A stretch of DNA of 64,000 bases from Nageia nagi (GCA_050084985.1 JBITNC010000001.1:73346001-73410000), one strand, 5' to 3'. Counted from the stretch's first letter, positions 26,613 through 36,750 are shown. Notes: a model not told the origin generated them from the letters alone. Numbers and translations: made by a program.

Positions 26613-26824
26613 GATCACTCAAGTCTGCAAACACAAAAACTCAAAGCAATATTCTTCTGGATATATCATTCGTCAAACACCTGTGACGCACACATGATAC
26701 TTGGATAAGCTGATAATTCGGATCTGTAAACACGAAACTCAAGGCAATATTCTCCTGGATATATCATTGATCAAACATCTATGATGCACTCATGATACTT
26801 GGATAAACTAATTTTCTAGATAAA

Positions 26825-26892
26825 GGACCGCAGGCGGTCCTTTCTTACTGACTTAGAACACCGACGGTCTTTAATAAGGCCGTGAGCGGTCC
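26825..26892. promoter_or_regulatory. GGACCGC dyad cluster upstream of the PMD gene
   Basis: GGACCGC-AG-GCGGTCC (26825-26840) is a perfect 7-bp inverted repeat with a 2-bp spacer. It is followed by GAACACCGACGGTC (about 26857-26870) and GGCCGTGAGCGGTCC (26878-26892), a worn second copy. The cluster lies about 140-210 bp upstream of the TATA box at 27034. It could bind a dimeric protein or form an RNA hairpin; function unknown. Confidence 0.8.
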
Positions 26893-27033
26893 TTTTCTTA
26901 AGGATTCATCAAAAACTATGAAAATCACGTCCCTGCGAATCACCTCTGGATTCCAGATTGATGCCTAATTGCTGATCTACGTGCACCAAACACTCAAATT
27001 GAAATTATTCTTGAAGTGTGTGCCCTAACCTTT

Positions 27034-27043
27034 CTATAAAAGG
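27034..27043 (+). promoter_or_regulatory. TATA box of the antisense PMD gene
   Basis: CTATAAAAGG precedes a pyrimidine-rich, A-start-compatible region about 30 bp downstream (CCTCATTTGTTCACCC). It is on the plus strand, opposite to the element's own transcription, and about 150 bp before the first ATG (27188). This implies that the captured gene came with its own promoter. Confidence 0.6.
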
Positions 27044-27187
27044 GGCCCCACCCTTCCTCATTTGTTCACCCTATCATTTTCATAGTTGAGAGCATCCCAG
27101 AGCTCAAGAGACTGATTCAGCGAGGTTTAGCTGGTGCTTTTGTCACTATTGCTAAATAATTCTTCCTGTATTACTATGCTGCACACT

Positions 27188-29448
27188 ATGGCCCTACCGA
27201 TCACATGCCGAGAGGGACACAGAGCTGCCTTGGTGGCTGATTCTCCTGCTGGTCATCAGGTACACTACCTCTTCTACCTTTTTCATGCTATGTTTTTGTT
27301 TCTCTTCAAGTTTTAGCTGCTTATACACTGGTTTCCTGGACTGCCCCTAGGGTTTTACTGTTGCATACCCTAGCTCTGCATTTTTCTCTTTTTAGTCTTC
27401 TTTTCGAACTTCCAGTACCATGGCTGACTTATGCTCACCTGTACGAACCTACACCTCGAATTTTATTGCCCTTTTTCACAGAAATAGGACCGCTGGCGGT
27501 CCTTTCTGCCCTAGTTTGGACCGTGGGCGGTCCTTCTCACCTGTAATAGACCTGGGCGATCCTCGTTTCCTGTACTATTTTTTGCTACTTGCATTTCACA
27601 TCTTGATATTGACTTGCCTTTCGTCCTTCTTTTCTTGCAAAGCCATGCATACCTTATGCGTCCCTCCGGTAAGAGTGCCTCCTTTACCACTGCCCAACAG
27701 TGGCCCCAAACTGACGCAGCTCGGAGTATTCTAGAAGATATTTCATTCAGCCACCTTGCATTTGCTGAATATGTGTTTCATGACCGCAACATGCTTACAG
27801 CTTTGATGGAGAGGTGGGATCCAAATTCCAACACCTTTCACCTTCCCACCGGTGAGATTACAGTGACCTTAGAGGATATCTACAGGATCACTAGACTTCC
27901 TATCGGGGGGAAACTAGTGAAGATGATTCCTGTTCTGAGCTTGGAACAGGAAGAGGTATGGGCTACATGGCTGACGGGATCAGACGAAGTGAATCACAGG
28001 AAGAGAGGTGTGTCACTAGTGAGACATGTGCCAGAGGATCCTCCAGCACGGGGTGACCTGCGGATGAGGCTCCTCATTTCCTGCCTTCTAGATGCTATTG
28101 TCTATCCAGACAAGAGCAGTGAGACCTTTCCAGTGGGTATGATTCCTATCATTTAGGACATGGTTATACACAGACAGCGATATGCATGGTGCCCCGCAAT
28201 ACTGGCACAACTTTATCATGATCTTCACGACTTTGAGAGGTGGAGAGAAAGGGGAGACAGGTGGCTCACTCTATGATCCTACAGGTGTGGGCCTATGAAC
28301 ACATCTCTATTTCTAGACCGACTATACTGCCCCTAGACCAGCCGGATGATGCCCCCACCTGGCAGTGGTGGGCGACGGCCGAGGTACCAGACTTCCCTAG
28401 CATAGACCTAGAGGGATGGCGTGTGCGACTTGACTTACTACAGGAGGTGCAGATCTACTGGTGTCCTTATCGGGGAGGTGTACCAGAGTGGGAGGAAGAC
28501 CTAGAGGAGATGACATGGGTGAGACACCCTACCTACCTACAGGCATGTAGGGCTTTAGTGGAGCTGTACAGGCTAGAGCGGGTACTCCGTCAGTTCGACC
28601 TTCAGCAGGTATACCGGATGACTGCAGGATAGTGGTGCGCTACTACCGTAGTAGGCACCTCCCAGAGGATTACGAGCCAGTGCCAGACTGGGACCCAGAC
28701 TGGGAGTCCCCCAGCGAGGACTTCGACCATGATGTCGATGATGACATAGACGGACCTGATCATACAGAGGACTATCTAGACTGGTGGAGGACACGCCGCC
28801 CTCACCACATAGGCATTCACGATACTGACACAGGTGATGATGCATGGGAGGATGATGACCCAAGAGACACAGAGACCGGGTGGGACACTCCTTTCACCAC
28901 GGGAGGATGGGGAGGGGAGAGTAGCTCTTCATACGCTCGTGACACATCTCTAGATGTAGGGCATGATGACAATGAGGAGACTGATCCGGACCAGGAGAAT
29001 ATGAACCTGAATATAAGACAGAATCAGACTGGGAGGATGAAGACTACGATAAAGATGATGATGGTAAACTACTTTCTCTTTTACTTTGTTTTGACTTTCT
29101 ATTTTTCATAATACGCAAGGAACTAACATGATATGTTAATGCTATGTCACAGATCCTGAGGTTGAGATAGCTAGGCTACGTAGCCAAATCGATCAGAAGG
29201 ATGAGGAGATCAGAGAGCTACAGGGCTGTCTACAGTTTGGAGGAGGAGATTATGCCGGTATCTATCAGGACTTACAGGCGGCCAACAAAGAAATCAAGGT
29301 CCTCTATGAGCAACTTCACCAGGCCGAGAGATAGATCGACGAGGAGAAGGCCCGCGCAGAGAAATACAGGGCACGGTGCGGGGGTGGCACCTCTAGCAGG
29401 GCTACTAGCTCTAGTGTAGGGGGTGGGGGGTCTAGTAGGAGATTTTAA
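27188..29448 (+). pseudogene. Captured plant mobile domain (PMD) gene, antisense to its carrier
   Basis: PMD proteins are plant nuclear proteins also common inside transposons. Landmarks: WDPNSNTFHLP, GEITVTLEDIYRITRLPIGG (27800-27915), YAWCPAILAQLYHDLHDF (28165-28235), QVWAYEHIS (28280), VQIYWCPYRGG (28450) and RVLRQFDLQQVYRM (28577-28620). An acidic region follows, then a C-terminal coiled coil (EIARLRSQIDQKDEEIRELQ). Main exon about 27643-29064, intron 29065-29152 (GTAAAC...CACAG), last exon 29153-29448; the join restores DDDD-PEVEI. A possible first exon is 27188-27259 but its phase does not match. Lesions: TAG at 28154 and in the coiled coil (29332-29340), and frameshifts near 28260, 28630 and 29000. 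Confidence 0.85.
27487..27563. promoter_or_regulatory. Tandem GGACCGC dyads near the 5' end of the PMD gene
   Basis: GGACCGC-TG-GCGGTCC (27487-27502) is perfect, GGACCGT-GG-GCGGTCC (27518-27533) has one arm change, and GACCTGGGCGATCC (27550-27563) looks like a third, worn copy. Spacing is about 31 bp, roughly three helical turns. They sit between the possible first exon and the main exon. Confidence 0.8.
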
Positions 29449-29685
29449 ATCACTCTATGTAATCTCATTCAGTTTGCATTGTAAACAAAAACATTTTGAT
29501 CATGATATATAAAATATAAACTTTTGGTACCTGATTTGTTCTTTGTTCATGTATTTGTGATGCGTAAATTTGATGTTCCGTGATCCTTGCGAATGAACAC
29601 CAACGATACGACCTGAAATTCTGACCTTTCATGTTGCGAACGTACTTGGAATCTTTTGCTTTCCTCTATTTTTTTTTTTAAAAGA

Positions 29686-29733
29686 GGACCGCCGGCGGTC
29701 TTTTTCTCCCGAAATACAACACCGACGCTCCTG
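29686..29733. promoter_or_regulatory. GGACCGC dyad at the gag/PMD convergent boundary
   Basis: GGACCGC-CG-GCGGTC (29686-29700, last base changed) preceded by a T-run on the plus strand, then AACACCGACGCTCC (29719-29732), the same companion word as at 26857. It lies between the 3' ends of the two convergent genes. Confidence 0.75.
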
Positions 29734-29839
29734 TTATGACTTCATGAAACCTCCCAATCTCTTAATCCTGACATCTGTTAGAGACTTGAACCAACTGCTA
29801 GCTTTTCTCTCTCTCTCTCTTTTTTTTATGTATTTCAAT

Positions 29840-31062
29840 CTACCAAATGATACCTTCGGGAGGCCTGGAGCTCCTACCGGGGTTAGCATCCTCAAGGAAG
29901 ATCGTATTGATATGCTGTTCTTCTCCTGTATCTTTGACCTTTGCTGGACATACATAGAATCCATCTTCTATGAGCTTTTGTATTCTATCCCTAAGATTTC
30001 CACATTCGTTTGTAGCATGGCCTTTAGCCTGATGATATTCATAATATCTATCTTCCTTATACCAATGGGGTTTTTCTGCTGTGGGATCTTCCTCACGCTT
30101 CGATAAAGGTTGTAATAACCCTTTTTCCACAAGATCTTTTAGGATTTGTCTTGGAGGTATGGGAAATCTCACATATCTCCTTTCCTTCGTCTCACTTGTA
30201 TTCTCAGCCATATGGACATCTTTCTCTTTCTTCGGCGAATGTGATCTCTTATCCTTTGCTTTGGCCTTTTCATTATCACCATACTTTACAAGCCCTAGCT
30301 TCACAAGGAATTTTTCTTTCTCTAACAGTTTATACGTCATATCGAAAAATGGGAGATGTGTATAATCAATAACATATGCTTGTAGGGGCAATATAACAGC
30401 TTCTTTAAAAATGTTATTTACCTCTTTTTCTGTTAACCTAATCTTTACTTGCTGCCATGTCTTCTTAAATCTTACAACAAATTTATCCAGTTGCTCATCA
30501 CTGCCCTGTTTAATAGCACATAAATCTGATAGCATAACCTCCTTCTTGATGTTATGCTTATATTGTTCCAGAAACACATCACTGAATTCCTCAAATGATG
30601 TAATGGACCCTTCAGGTAAGCCATAAAACCATTCCCGTGCATCTCCTTCCAAGCTCTGGGGGAAGAATTTAGCTTGCAATCTTTGATCAGTACCAATTAT
30701 GAGTTCACATTCATCCTTAAATCCTTGTATATGTCTCCTCGGATCTCCTCCACCATTGAACTTACTGAATTTTGGTTCTTTGTAATCGATGGTGGCATAT
30801 GCCTACGAATGTCACCACATAAAGGACTACCAAATTCGAAAGAATCATTAGGTGGCGTTGATCTTCTTGCCAATCTGTCTATCTGCCTCTGCATACCTTC
30901 CATAGTAGCCTGAAAATTGCTATTGTCACCCTCAGCATTATTTTGCATTCCTCCGGATCCCTCCGGATCATCATGTCTGATTTCTACCAATAACTCATCC
31001 AAATCTCTTTTTGAAAGGCTTCGCAAGAATAACTTAAGCTGTTCCATCACTAAGACACTCAT
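29840..31062 (-). CDS. Level 4 gypsy gag (capsid), one frameshift
   Basis: Gag forms the particle that packages element RNA. First frame 31062-30697 starts MSVLVMEQLKLFLRSLSKRD and has ATMEGMQRQIDRLARRS. A shift near 30,795 then gives EPKFSKFNGGGDPRRHIQGF (reading through the end of the first frame), followed by QAKFFPQSLEGDAREWFYGL, PEGSITSFEEFSDVFLEQY, PHWYKEDRYYEYHQAKGHA and TNECGNLRDRIQKLIEDGF. The last resembles a CCHC-like motif with missing residues. About 400 codons in all. Except for the single shift the gene is intact, in contrast to all other gag genes here. It ends with a stop at 29840 and no protease follows. Confidence 0.88.
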
Positions 31063-31115
31063 AAAACAGATGTTAATCCTAACTAAAACCTTTAGGGTTT
31101 TAGTATTATGATGTG

Positions 31116-31138
31116 TAGTTCACGTCGGGTTCACCAAA
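31116..31138 (-). promoter_or_regulatory. Level 4 primer-binding site
   Basis: Minus-strand reading directly after the LTR is TTTGGTGAACCCGACGTGAA. TGG at the start is the complement of a tRNA CCA end. The sequence is not the initiator-Met type used by the copia elements around it; I could not assign the tRNA. Confidence 0.7.
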
Positions 31139-32012
31139 TGTTTACAAATAAAATTGAATTTGCAAATAAACAAACAACGAAATATCTACAAACTCAATGT
31201 TATCTGTATACAAGCTACGGATAGCAATTTATTCTAGATATCAATAAACAACATAACCAATTCAACAGTGTACTTGCACCAACCAAGACTGTGATTCGTG
31301 TACTTACCTCACGGAACGTACCTGATAACGAAAGATGTAGATATTAGCGATGTAGTGATGATAAGCTGCCTGTTCCACAACGTCGTGACCTGCAAGGATG
31401 CGAAAAGAGGACCGCGGGCGGTCCGTTTCAGTAGTATTAGAGCACCGCGGTGTTCTTCCGTTCACAAAGGAGCACCGACGGCCCTAGCTTGATAGCTTTG
31501 ACCTCTCGATTAGGTCCAGATCTTCAGTATAGATATCTCAGATTGCAGTGTAATATCAGAATTGATCGCATATGTCAGGAGAGATTGCGTAAGGAAGCAC
31601 ACAAACCACAGCCTTGTAGGCGGTACCAAGAGATACCTTAAGGGGTAGCCACTTACAAGACCATACGCGGGATCATGTGTATCCTTGTTGTTGTGGACTT
31701 ACTATTAGATCCCTTATTTATATAGATAATAGATAATACCGCCCATAGGTCGGCGTGCATCCACATAAATAAGGTTATTTCACAAGATTTAAGATAAATA
31801 CATCAATATTCAAGCTAATTCATGCAATACTCAAGATAAACCATGCAATATTCAAGATAACCCATGCAATATTCGAGATAACCCATGCAATATTCATATT
31901 CAAGCCAAACATTGATATTATCACTTTAATCCATTCAAGACATATAGTTAGGCCAAGCATATTTCATTAATTTATTGATTTAAAAGCATAAATTCATTTT
32001 TATGTGTTAACA
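31139..32012 (-). repeat. Level 4 right LTR (5' LTR)
   Basis: 874 bp with TG...CA ends. It holds the perfect dyad GGACCGC-GG-GCGGTCC (31409-31424), a second palindrome CACCGCGGTG (about 31443-31452) and GAGCACCGACGGCC (about 31470). As the 5' LTR on the minus strand it would drive gag transcription. Confidence 0.95.
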
Positions 32013-32148
32013 CCCCAGATGGAGCAACTTGATTTTCATTGACAATTATCCAAAGTTTCTATGCTTAAAGTTCTGTCTTCATCCTTAGTTCCCAAATACC
32101 ATGGTTAGAACCATCTAAGATATGCTTTGATGCAAAAGAGTCTCCCAT
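32013..32148 (-). pseudogene. Level 3 gag N-terminus, split from the rest by level 4
   Basis: The ATG at 32148-32146 starts MGDSFASKHILDGSNHGIWE, then LRMKTEL, two stops, and KLWIIVNENQVAPSG, the typical copia gag start (xxFDGSNFxxWKxxM... LWxIV-G-xxxP). It runs straight into the CCCCA target at 32013 and resumes at 24385. The first five bases are the duplicated target. Confidence 0.82.
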
Positions 32149-32149
32149 T

Positions 32150-34476
32150 GCAATAAAATAATATGAATGAGATAAATAAAGTAAGCATACATGTTATATT
32201 TAAAAATATATATATGTTTAAAAACTAATCAACAAATCAAATGTTTAATTATTAACAAGAATAATAATCATGCATCCAACATCTTCATCACCAAGTTTAA
32301 TCGAAGAGAGGAAAAAGTTGAGGCTTATTTTTTTGTCTAAAATTAGACCTTCACCTGAATGCCTAAAAGGAGCTCAAGTCCTACTAATCCTCAACTAGTT
32401 CCTCTTGGGCAGTGATATACTCTTATAAGAATAATTATGAACTATTTTTCAAGGTTGTGACTTATGTTGGTTTGGATAAATTAATTATCTTGATTAAGTT
32501 TTCAATTTTTCTCTTAAGTTATTAGGATAATCCTTGAATGGATGGGTGACATGTGGTGTCACTACACACATGCTTGTCCACCTATATGAAGTTAATTTCA
32601 GACCAATAGAGAACTTAGAGGCAATTAAAAAGTACGAACTTTTCATCACTTAGATCATTGAATTAAAAGGCTCCAATCCATCTTATCCTCACCATATAGC
32701 TTCCCAAACAAGTCATTTTGCAAAAAAAAATATGTAGATATGTTCATTTTAGGGGGAAGCAATTATTAATATTTGCATACTTTACATATAAAGTAAAAGT
32801 GGAAAATAAATAAAGTGCTTTAAGAAATGAAACTACCTCCCACATCATCCATAAGTATGAACCAAAAAGTTCAATGGGTTTTGTTACAACCCCTAATGGA
32901 TCTCTTTACAAAATTTTATTAATTTTAAGTAACAACAAATGAGCCTAAGAGTCCAATGGGTTTTGTCAGAACCCCTAATGGATCTCTTTACAAAAGTTCA
33001 TTATCAAAAATAATGAATTCTTTCTCTTGTTACTTAAAATATAGACTTAAAATAATTCTTTATTTCCAATTTAACATAGCATACATAAGCAAGTATTTAA
33101 GTGATTTTTTATCCACTTACATGTATAAGGTTAAAATAATAAACCATGCATTAATATTTTTATCCATTTAGCAATATGCTAAGGAAAAAAATAATGCAAG
33201 AAAAAAAAATATCCAACCACATATGTGAAATAAACATACATTAAGATAAAAAATCATTAATTTATGCATACATAGCATTAATCCATTCATGCATAATTAA
33301 TTAACACTAATCCATGCATAAAATTACTAAACTATGAATAATTAATCTCTTAATTTTATCTCAAAAACATGGTAAAAATTCCTTAAAATAACTTGCATTT
33401 AAAGTAAAAATAGTAAATAAGAAAATAGTAAGCTAAAACAATTACCCCTAATAATAATAAAAGTTAGCCTAAAAATAGAGAGTTTACACCTTTCTAAAAT
33501 AAGATTCTTCTAAAGAGAAGTTGTAAAAACAACAAAAAAAATCTCTCCTTATAAAATTTGTTTAAAAATAATACTCCCTCCTTAAAACATATTCTCCCCT
33601 TTTTTAAAAAAATAAAAAAGAACTCTATATATATATACATATAAACTTTAAGTTTTTAAAATAAAACCTTAATTAAATATAATATTAATAGATATTATTA
33701 TATTTTTTTAATATATATATATTTTAAGTAACAAGGGAGGGTTGGTCGTGGCAGGTTGAGCACCCAGCTTCCCCCTCCTCCATTATAAGGAGGAAAGGGG
33801 TTGGTCATGCACACCCTTTCCCCCCTCCATTATAAGAAGGAAAGGGGCTGCTGCATGCCCCCTTCTCCTTCAATATTATTTAAATTTAAATTTTTAAAAG
33901 ATTGTTATTATTAAAAAATAATTTTAAGTTTAAAAAATAATATTTTAAATATTTTTAAAATAAATTTGTAATTTTTAAGAAAATACAAAATTTAAAAAAT
34001 ATATAATTAATATATATTTATTTTAAAAATATATATATCTTATAAAATAGAGTTTTTCTTTTAATATATATTTTTAAATCTATCAGATTTTGAATGCATG
34101 CAATTTTATTTTTACAAACATATTAGTATTGTAAAAAAATTGCAATTTTAAGCTATAACAAATTATTACTAAATTTAAGCAAAATTCTCAAAAACTTGCA
34201 TATTATTGCTACACATTAGGCAATTTTACTTAAAAAAAAATTGCAAGTTAACAAAATAATGCATAGCAATAATATAACCAATATCTACTTTGAAATTGTT
34301 TTTGCTAAATTAAAACTTTATAACCAAAGAACCACAAGGGTTAGTGATAAAGCAAAAAATTAATAATGGACAAGGTAGGAGGGAGATTATACCTTCAAGC
34401 CCTTGTACCTCAACAAAGTAGATGGAGAAAGAAGAGGAATGACCTTCAAAGATGTTGAAGAGGAGCCTCCAACTAT
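32150..34476 (-). other. Level 3 untranslated leader, 2.3 kb
   Basis: Between the primer-binding site (34477-34490) and the gag start there are 2.3 kb with no readable protein. Much is A/T-rich (33,600-34,080 almost pure A/T). At 33771-33800 and 33814-33847 two adjacent hairpins share the ATTATAA loop with C-rich/G-rich stems. A short duplicated segment, TCCAATGGGTTTTGT..ACCCCTAATGGATCTC, occurs at about 32870 and 32950. Confidence 0.6.
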
Positions 34477-34490
34477 GTTCTGATACCACT

Positions 34491-34955
34491 TGAAGAAATT
34501 AACCCTTTTGGAATTAACTTCTAATCTCCTAAGATCTCAAGAAGACACTTTCAACATCAACATAATAACATAATAACTAAATCCAATCACATAAATAATA
34601 TAAAATATAAAGTGGTTTCTCTCCCCTTAGGAGTACACACACTAACTAAGATCTTCTTATTCTCAAGGACCTCTCTTACAAAATCTATTCTCTCTCTTAC
34701 ACTCTAAACCTATAGCAAAGCTTCCATTACAATTGTGTAACTAGAGAAGGAGAGGGTTTTTCTCTTTTTATAAGAAGAAACCCACTCTATAATTAATTGT
34801 TTTTTCATTTTTAATCCTTTACCTATGTTTAAACTCATACCTATTTTTAATCTTTGTTCTATTTTTATCCTTTTAATACTTTAAGATATCTAATAATACT
34901 TTAAGTATTAAGTGAATTTACATTAAAAAGAAATATTACATTACAAATTCTAACA
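34491..34955 (-). repeat. Level 3 right LTR (5' LTR)
   Basis: 465 bp, TGAAGAAATT...TCTAACA. It is the better preserved LTR of the pair and is flanked on the gag side by the initiator-Met primer-binding site. Confidence 0.9.
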
Positions 34956-36150
34956 ACCAACATCATTAATCCTTTCATAATATCTATAAATGTTTGGATA
35001 AAATAGTATCATATACCTCATTACCCAATTACCCTGTTGAAATCAAGCTCCTCTTAAGCTCTGGTGTATGTCTCACTTCATTTAGTAGTAAGTGATAATC
35101 ATTACGTAACCCTAGTTGGATAGTTCCATTTCCAACAACTTGATATGGGTGACCATTACCCACACATATTTGTCCAAAATCACCATGGAAATAATTAGAA
35201 AAGAGACTCATGTAGGAAGTGGCATGGAACTTGGATCTTGAATCTAACACCTAAGATTTATCAATAAAAGAGAAAAAAGGAATAAGAGTATCCTGAAGAA
35301 CATCACCTACAACATTTTCCTCTGAGTTATCACTATGCCTTTCATTTATATCAGTCATCCTCTCATGGCAATCTCTCTTATAATGTCCCCCTTTTCCATA
35401 ATACCAGCAATCCCCTTTCACCTTAGACCTAGACTTGGATCTACCTCTAGATTAGCTCCTTCTCCTATGATTCTACTTTCCTCTATCATTTACACTCAAA
35501 GTTGTACTATATGTTACCTCAATAGTGCTTTAAGGTGAATACCCTCACTCATATCCACACTCACAACATCCTCAAAATTCAAATTACCCTTGTTAGAAAC
35601 AAAATTACTAACAATCATCACCAAGCCATCCTAGCTATCAAGAAATGAACACAGTAACAAAAGAGCTTGAATCTCATCTTCAAACTCAATCTCAACAAAT
35701 ACTAACATATCTATAATGACATGAAATTCATTGATATGATCCTAAATAGATCCATCTTCTATCATTTTTAGGTTAAATAATTTCTTCATGAGAAATACCT
35801 TGTTAGAAGGTGAGGGTTTATCATACAAATTTGTCAATGCATCCATGAGCCCTTTGGTGGTAGTCTGGCCATGAATATTGGAAGAAATAATATCAATAAG
35901 GCTCAACTAGATCAACCCTAAATCCTCCTATCTAACAACTTCCAATCTTCATCCTTCATGCCTTTTTGTTTGCCTTTCAATGCTAGATATAGGTCATCCT
36001 TCAAATAGAGATAGTCTTCTATCTTCTGCCTCCACACACCAAACCCTTGCCTAGTAAACTTTTTAATCTTAAATGGAAAATCTCTAGCCATTACTCCCGC
36101 TTAATTAGAAAATCCTTTTAAGAGTGTTCAACCTAACAAGTAAAGCTCTA
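34956..36150 (-). pseudogene. Level 2 copia gag and protease start
   Basis: Minus-strand text near 36085-36000 gives KKFTRQGFGVWRQKIEDYLY (usual F-G-NFxLWKxxMxxxL). Near 35420-35360 a zinc knuckle, CWYYGKGGHYKRDC, has Cys2 replaced by Tyr. 35250-35029 reads LDSRSKFHATSYMSLFSNYF, GHPYQVVGNGTIQLGL and VRHTPELKRSLIS, the protease active-site region and lead-in to gag-pre-integrase. The catalytic DSG is DSR. The gene is cut at 34955 by level 3 and resumes at 19150. Confidence 0.78.
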
Positions 36151-36158
36151 ATACCAAT

Positions 36159-36745
36159 TATTGGAATAGATCCAGGCTCACACACAACCACAATAATGAG
36201 ATCAATAGAAAAATAAAAGATTCAATAATACCCATAATCTATAGCAAGAAGGAAATAAACATCCACATTCAAGCATGAAGAAAATAAGCATTTACATTAA
36301 AATACACAACATAGATTTAACGAGGTTCAACCAATGTGGATTACATCCCTAGAGAAATAAATAAGTCAGATCCATCTACTATAATCCAAACAACAAAGGG
36401 ATTACAACCAGCATCAAACCAGATGCAAAATCTCTCTAGTTTCTCTCAAGCTCTCTCTCTCTCAAGCTTCTATATGCACAAACCTTAGCACACTATGGAA
36501 AAATCCTTACATTTTCCTTCATACAAACTTCTTATAAAAGAGTTTACAATCTATGACCTAAGATCAATGGTCCAGATTACAATTTGTAACTTAATAACAA
36601 TAATATAAATTTATCACTAAAATAGCATTCACCACATGCGTGACTATAGGGAGTAGTGGGTCACTCTATTGTACATTAAATGCACACATGCACCTCCTCA
36701 AAATAGTCTCCACTTTCTAATAGTCTTTTTCTCCATATCATAACA
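36159..36745 (-). repeat. Level 2 right LTR (5' LTR)
   Basis: 587 bp matching 18061-18645. The start has mutated to TATTGG. The right border is TAACA followed by the exact target duplication TCATA (36746-36750). Confidence 0.9.
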
Positions 36746-36750
36746 TCATA

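Larger units (their letters stand above)
24391..32012 (-). mobile_element. Level 4: gypsy-type LTR element with gag, no pol, and an antisense PMD gene
   Basis: Nearly identical LTRs (24391-25265, 31139-32012) begin TGTTTACAAA and end GTTAACA, flanked by CCCCA. On the minus strand the right LTR is followed by a primer-binding site (TTTGGTGAACCCGACGTG...) and gag (31062-29840), and a purine tract (AAAGTGGGGCATC) abuts the left LTR. Between gag and that tract, where pol belongs, lie a captured plant mobile domain gene on the opposite strand (27188-29448) and tandem repeats. I counted by hand about 20 differences between the LTRs (roughly 98% identity), so it is young. It needs pol proteins from another element. 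Confidence 0.92.
19151..34955 (-). mobile_element. Level 3: full-length-type Ty1/copia retrotransposon, inserted in level 2
   Basis: LTRs are 19151-19625 and 34491-34955. On the minus strand the right LTR is followed at once by AGTGGTATCAGAAC (34477-34490), an initiator-Met primer-binding site, and TAAAGGGGAG (19626-19635) abuts the left LTR as polypurine tract. Flanks AACAA (19146-19150) and ACCAA (34956-34960) are an imperfect target duplication. Its own 8.2 kb is split by level 4 within gag. Domain order is copia: gag, protease, gag-pre-integrase, integrase, RT, RNase H. A 2.3-kb untranslated leader precedes gag. All domains carry stops. Confidence 0.9.
18061..36745 (-). mobile_element. 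Level 2: copia-type element with gag-protease only, inserted in level 1
   Basis: LTRs of ~586 bp (18061-18645 and 36159-36745) are flanked by exact TCATA copies (18056-18060, 36746-36750). The primer-binding site next to the right LTR reads TTGGTATTAGAGC on the minus strand, one change from the initiator-Met type. The tract beside the left LTR reads AAGTGTGATAT, a worn AAGTGGGAGAT. Its own internal sequence is only 34956-36158 plus 18646-19150 (about 1.7 kb): gag, a protease start and then a short unassigned stretch. There is no integrase, reverse transcriptase or RNase H, so it must have moved with enzymes from another element, or lost pol later. Confidence 0.88.

Noticed and set aside
25437-26634. 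Cys/Ser/His-rich minus-strand open frames upstream of the PMD gene
   Set aside because: They follow the tandem repeat units exactly and have no start context; shadows of the arrays.
25265-26640. Possible CRISPR-like array because of regular direct repeats
   Set aside because: Units are contiguous without unique spacers, lie inside a plant retrotransposon, and have no associated genes.
28135-28156. A tiny intron ending in CATTTAG at 28156 in the PMD gene
   Set aside because: Only about 20 nt would be removed, too short for a plant intron, and the interrupted text fits the domain if TAG replaces Gln; treated as a nonsense mutation.
29734-30626. Plus-strand open frames opposite gag (for example 29744-30106, 30081-30365)
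   Set aside because: Antisense shadows of the gag coding sequence; hydrophobic-looking only because of reversed codons.
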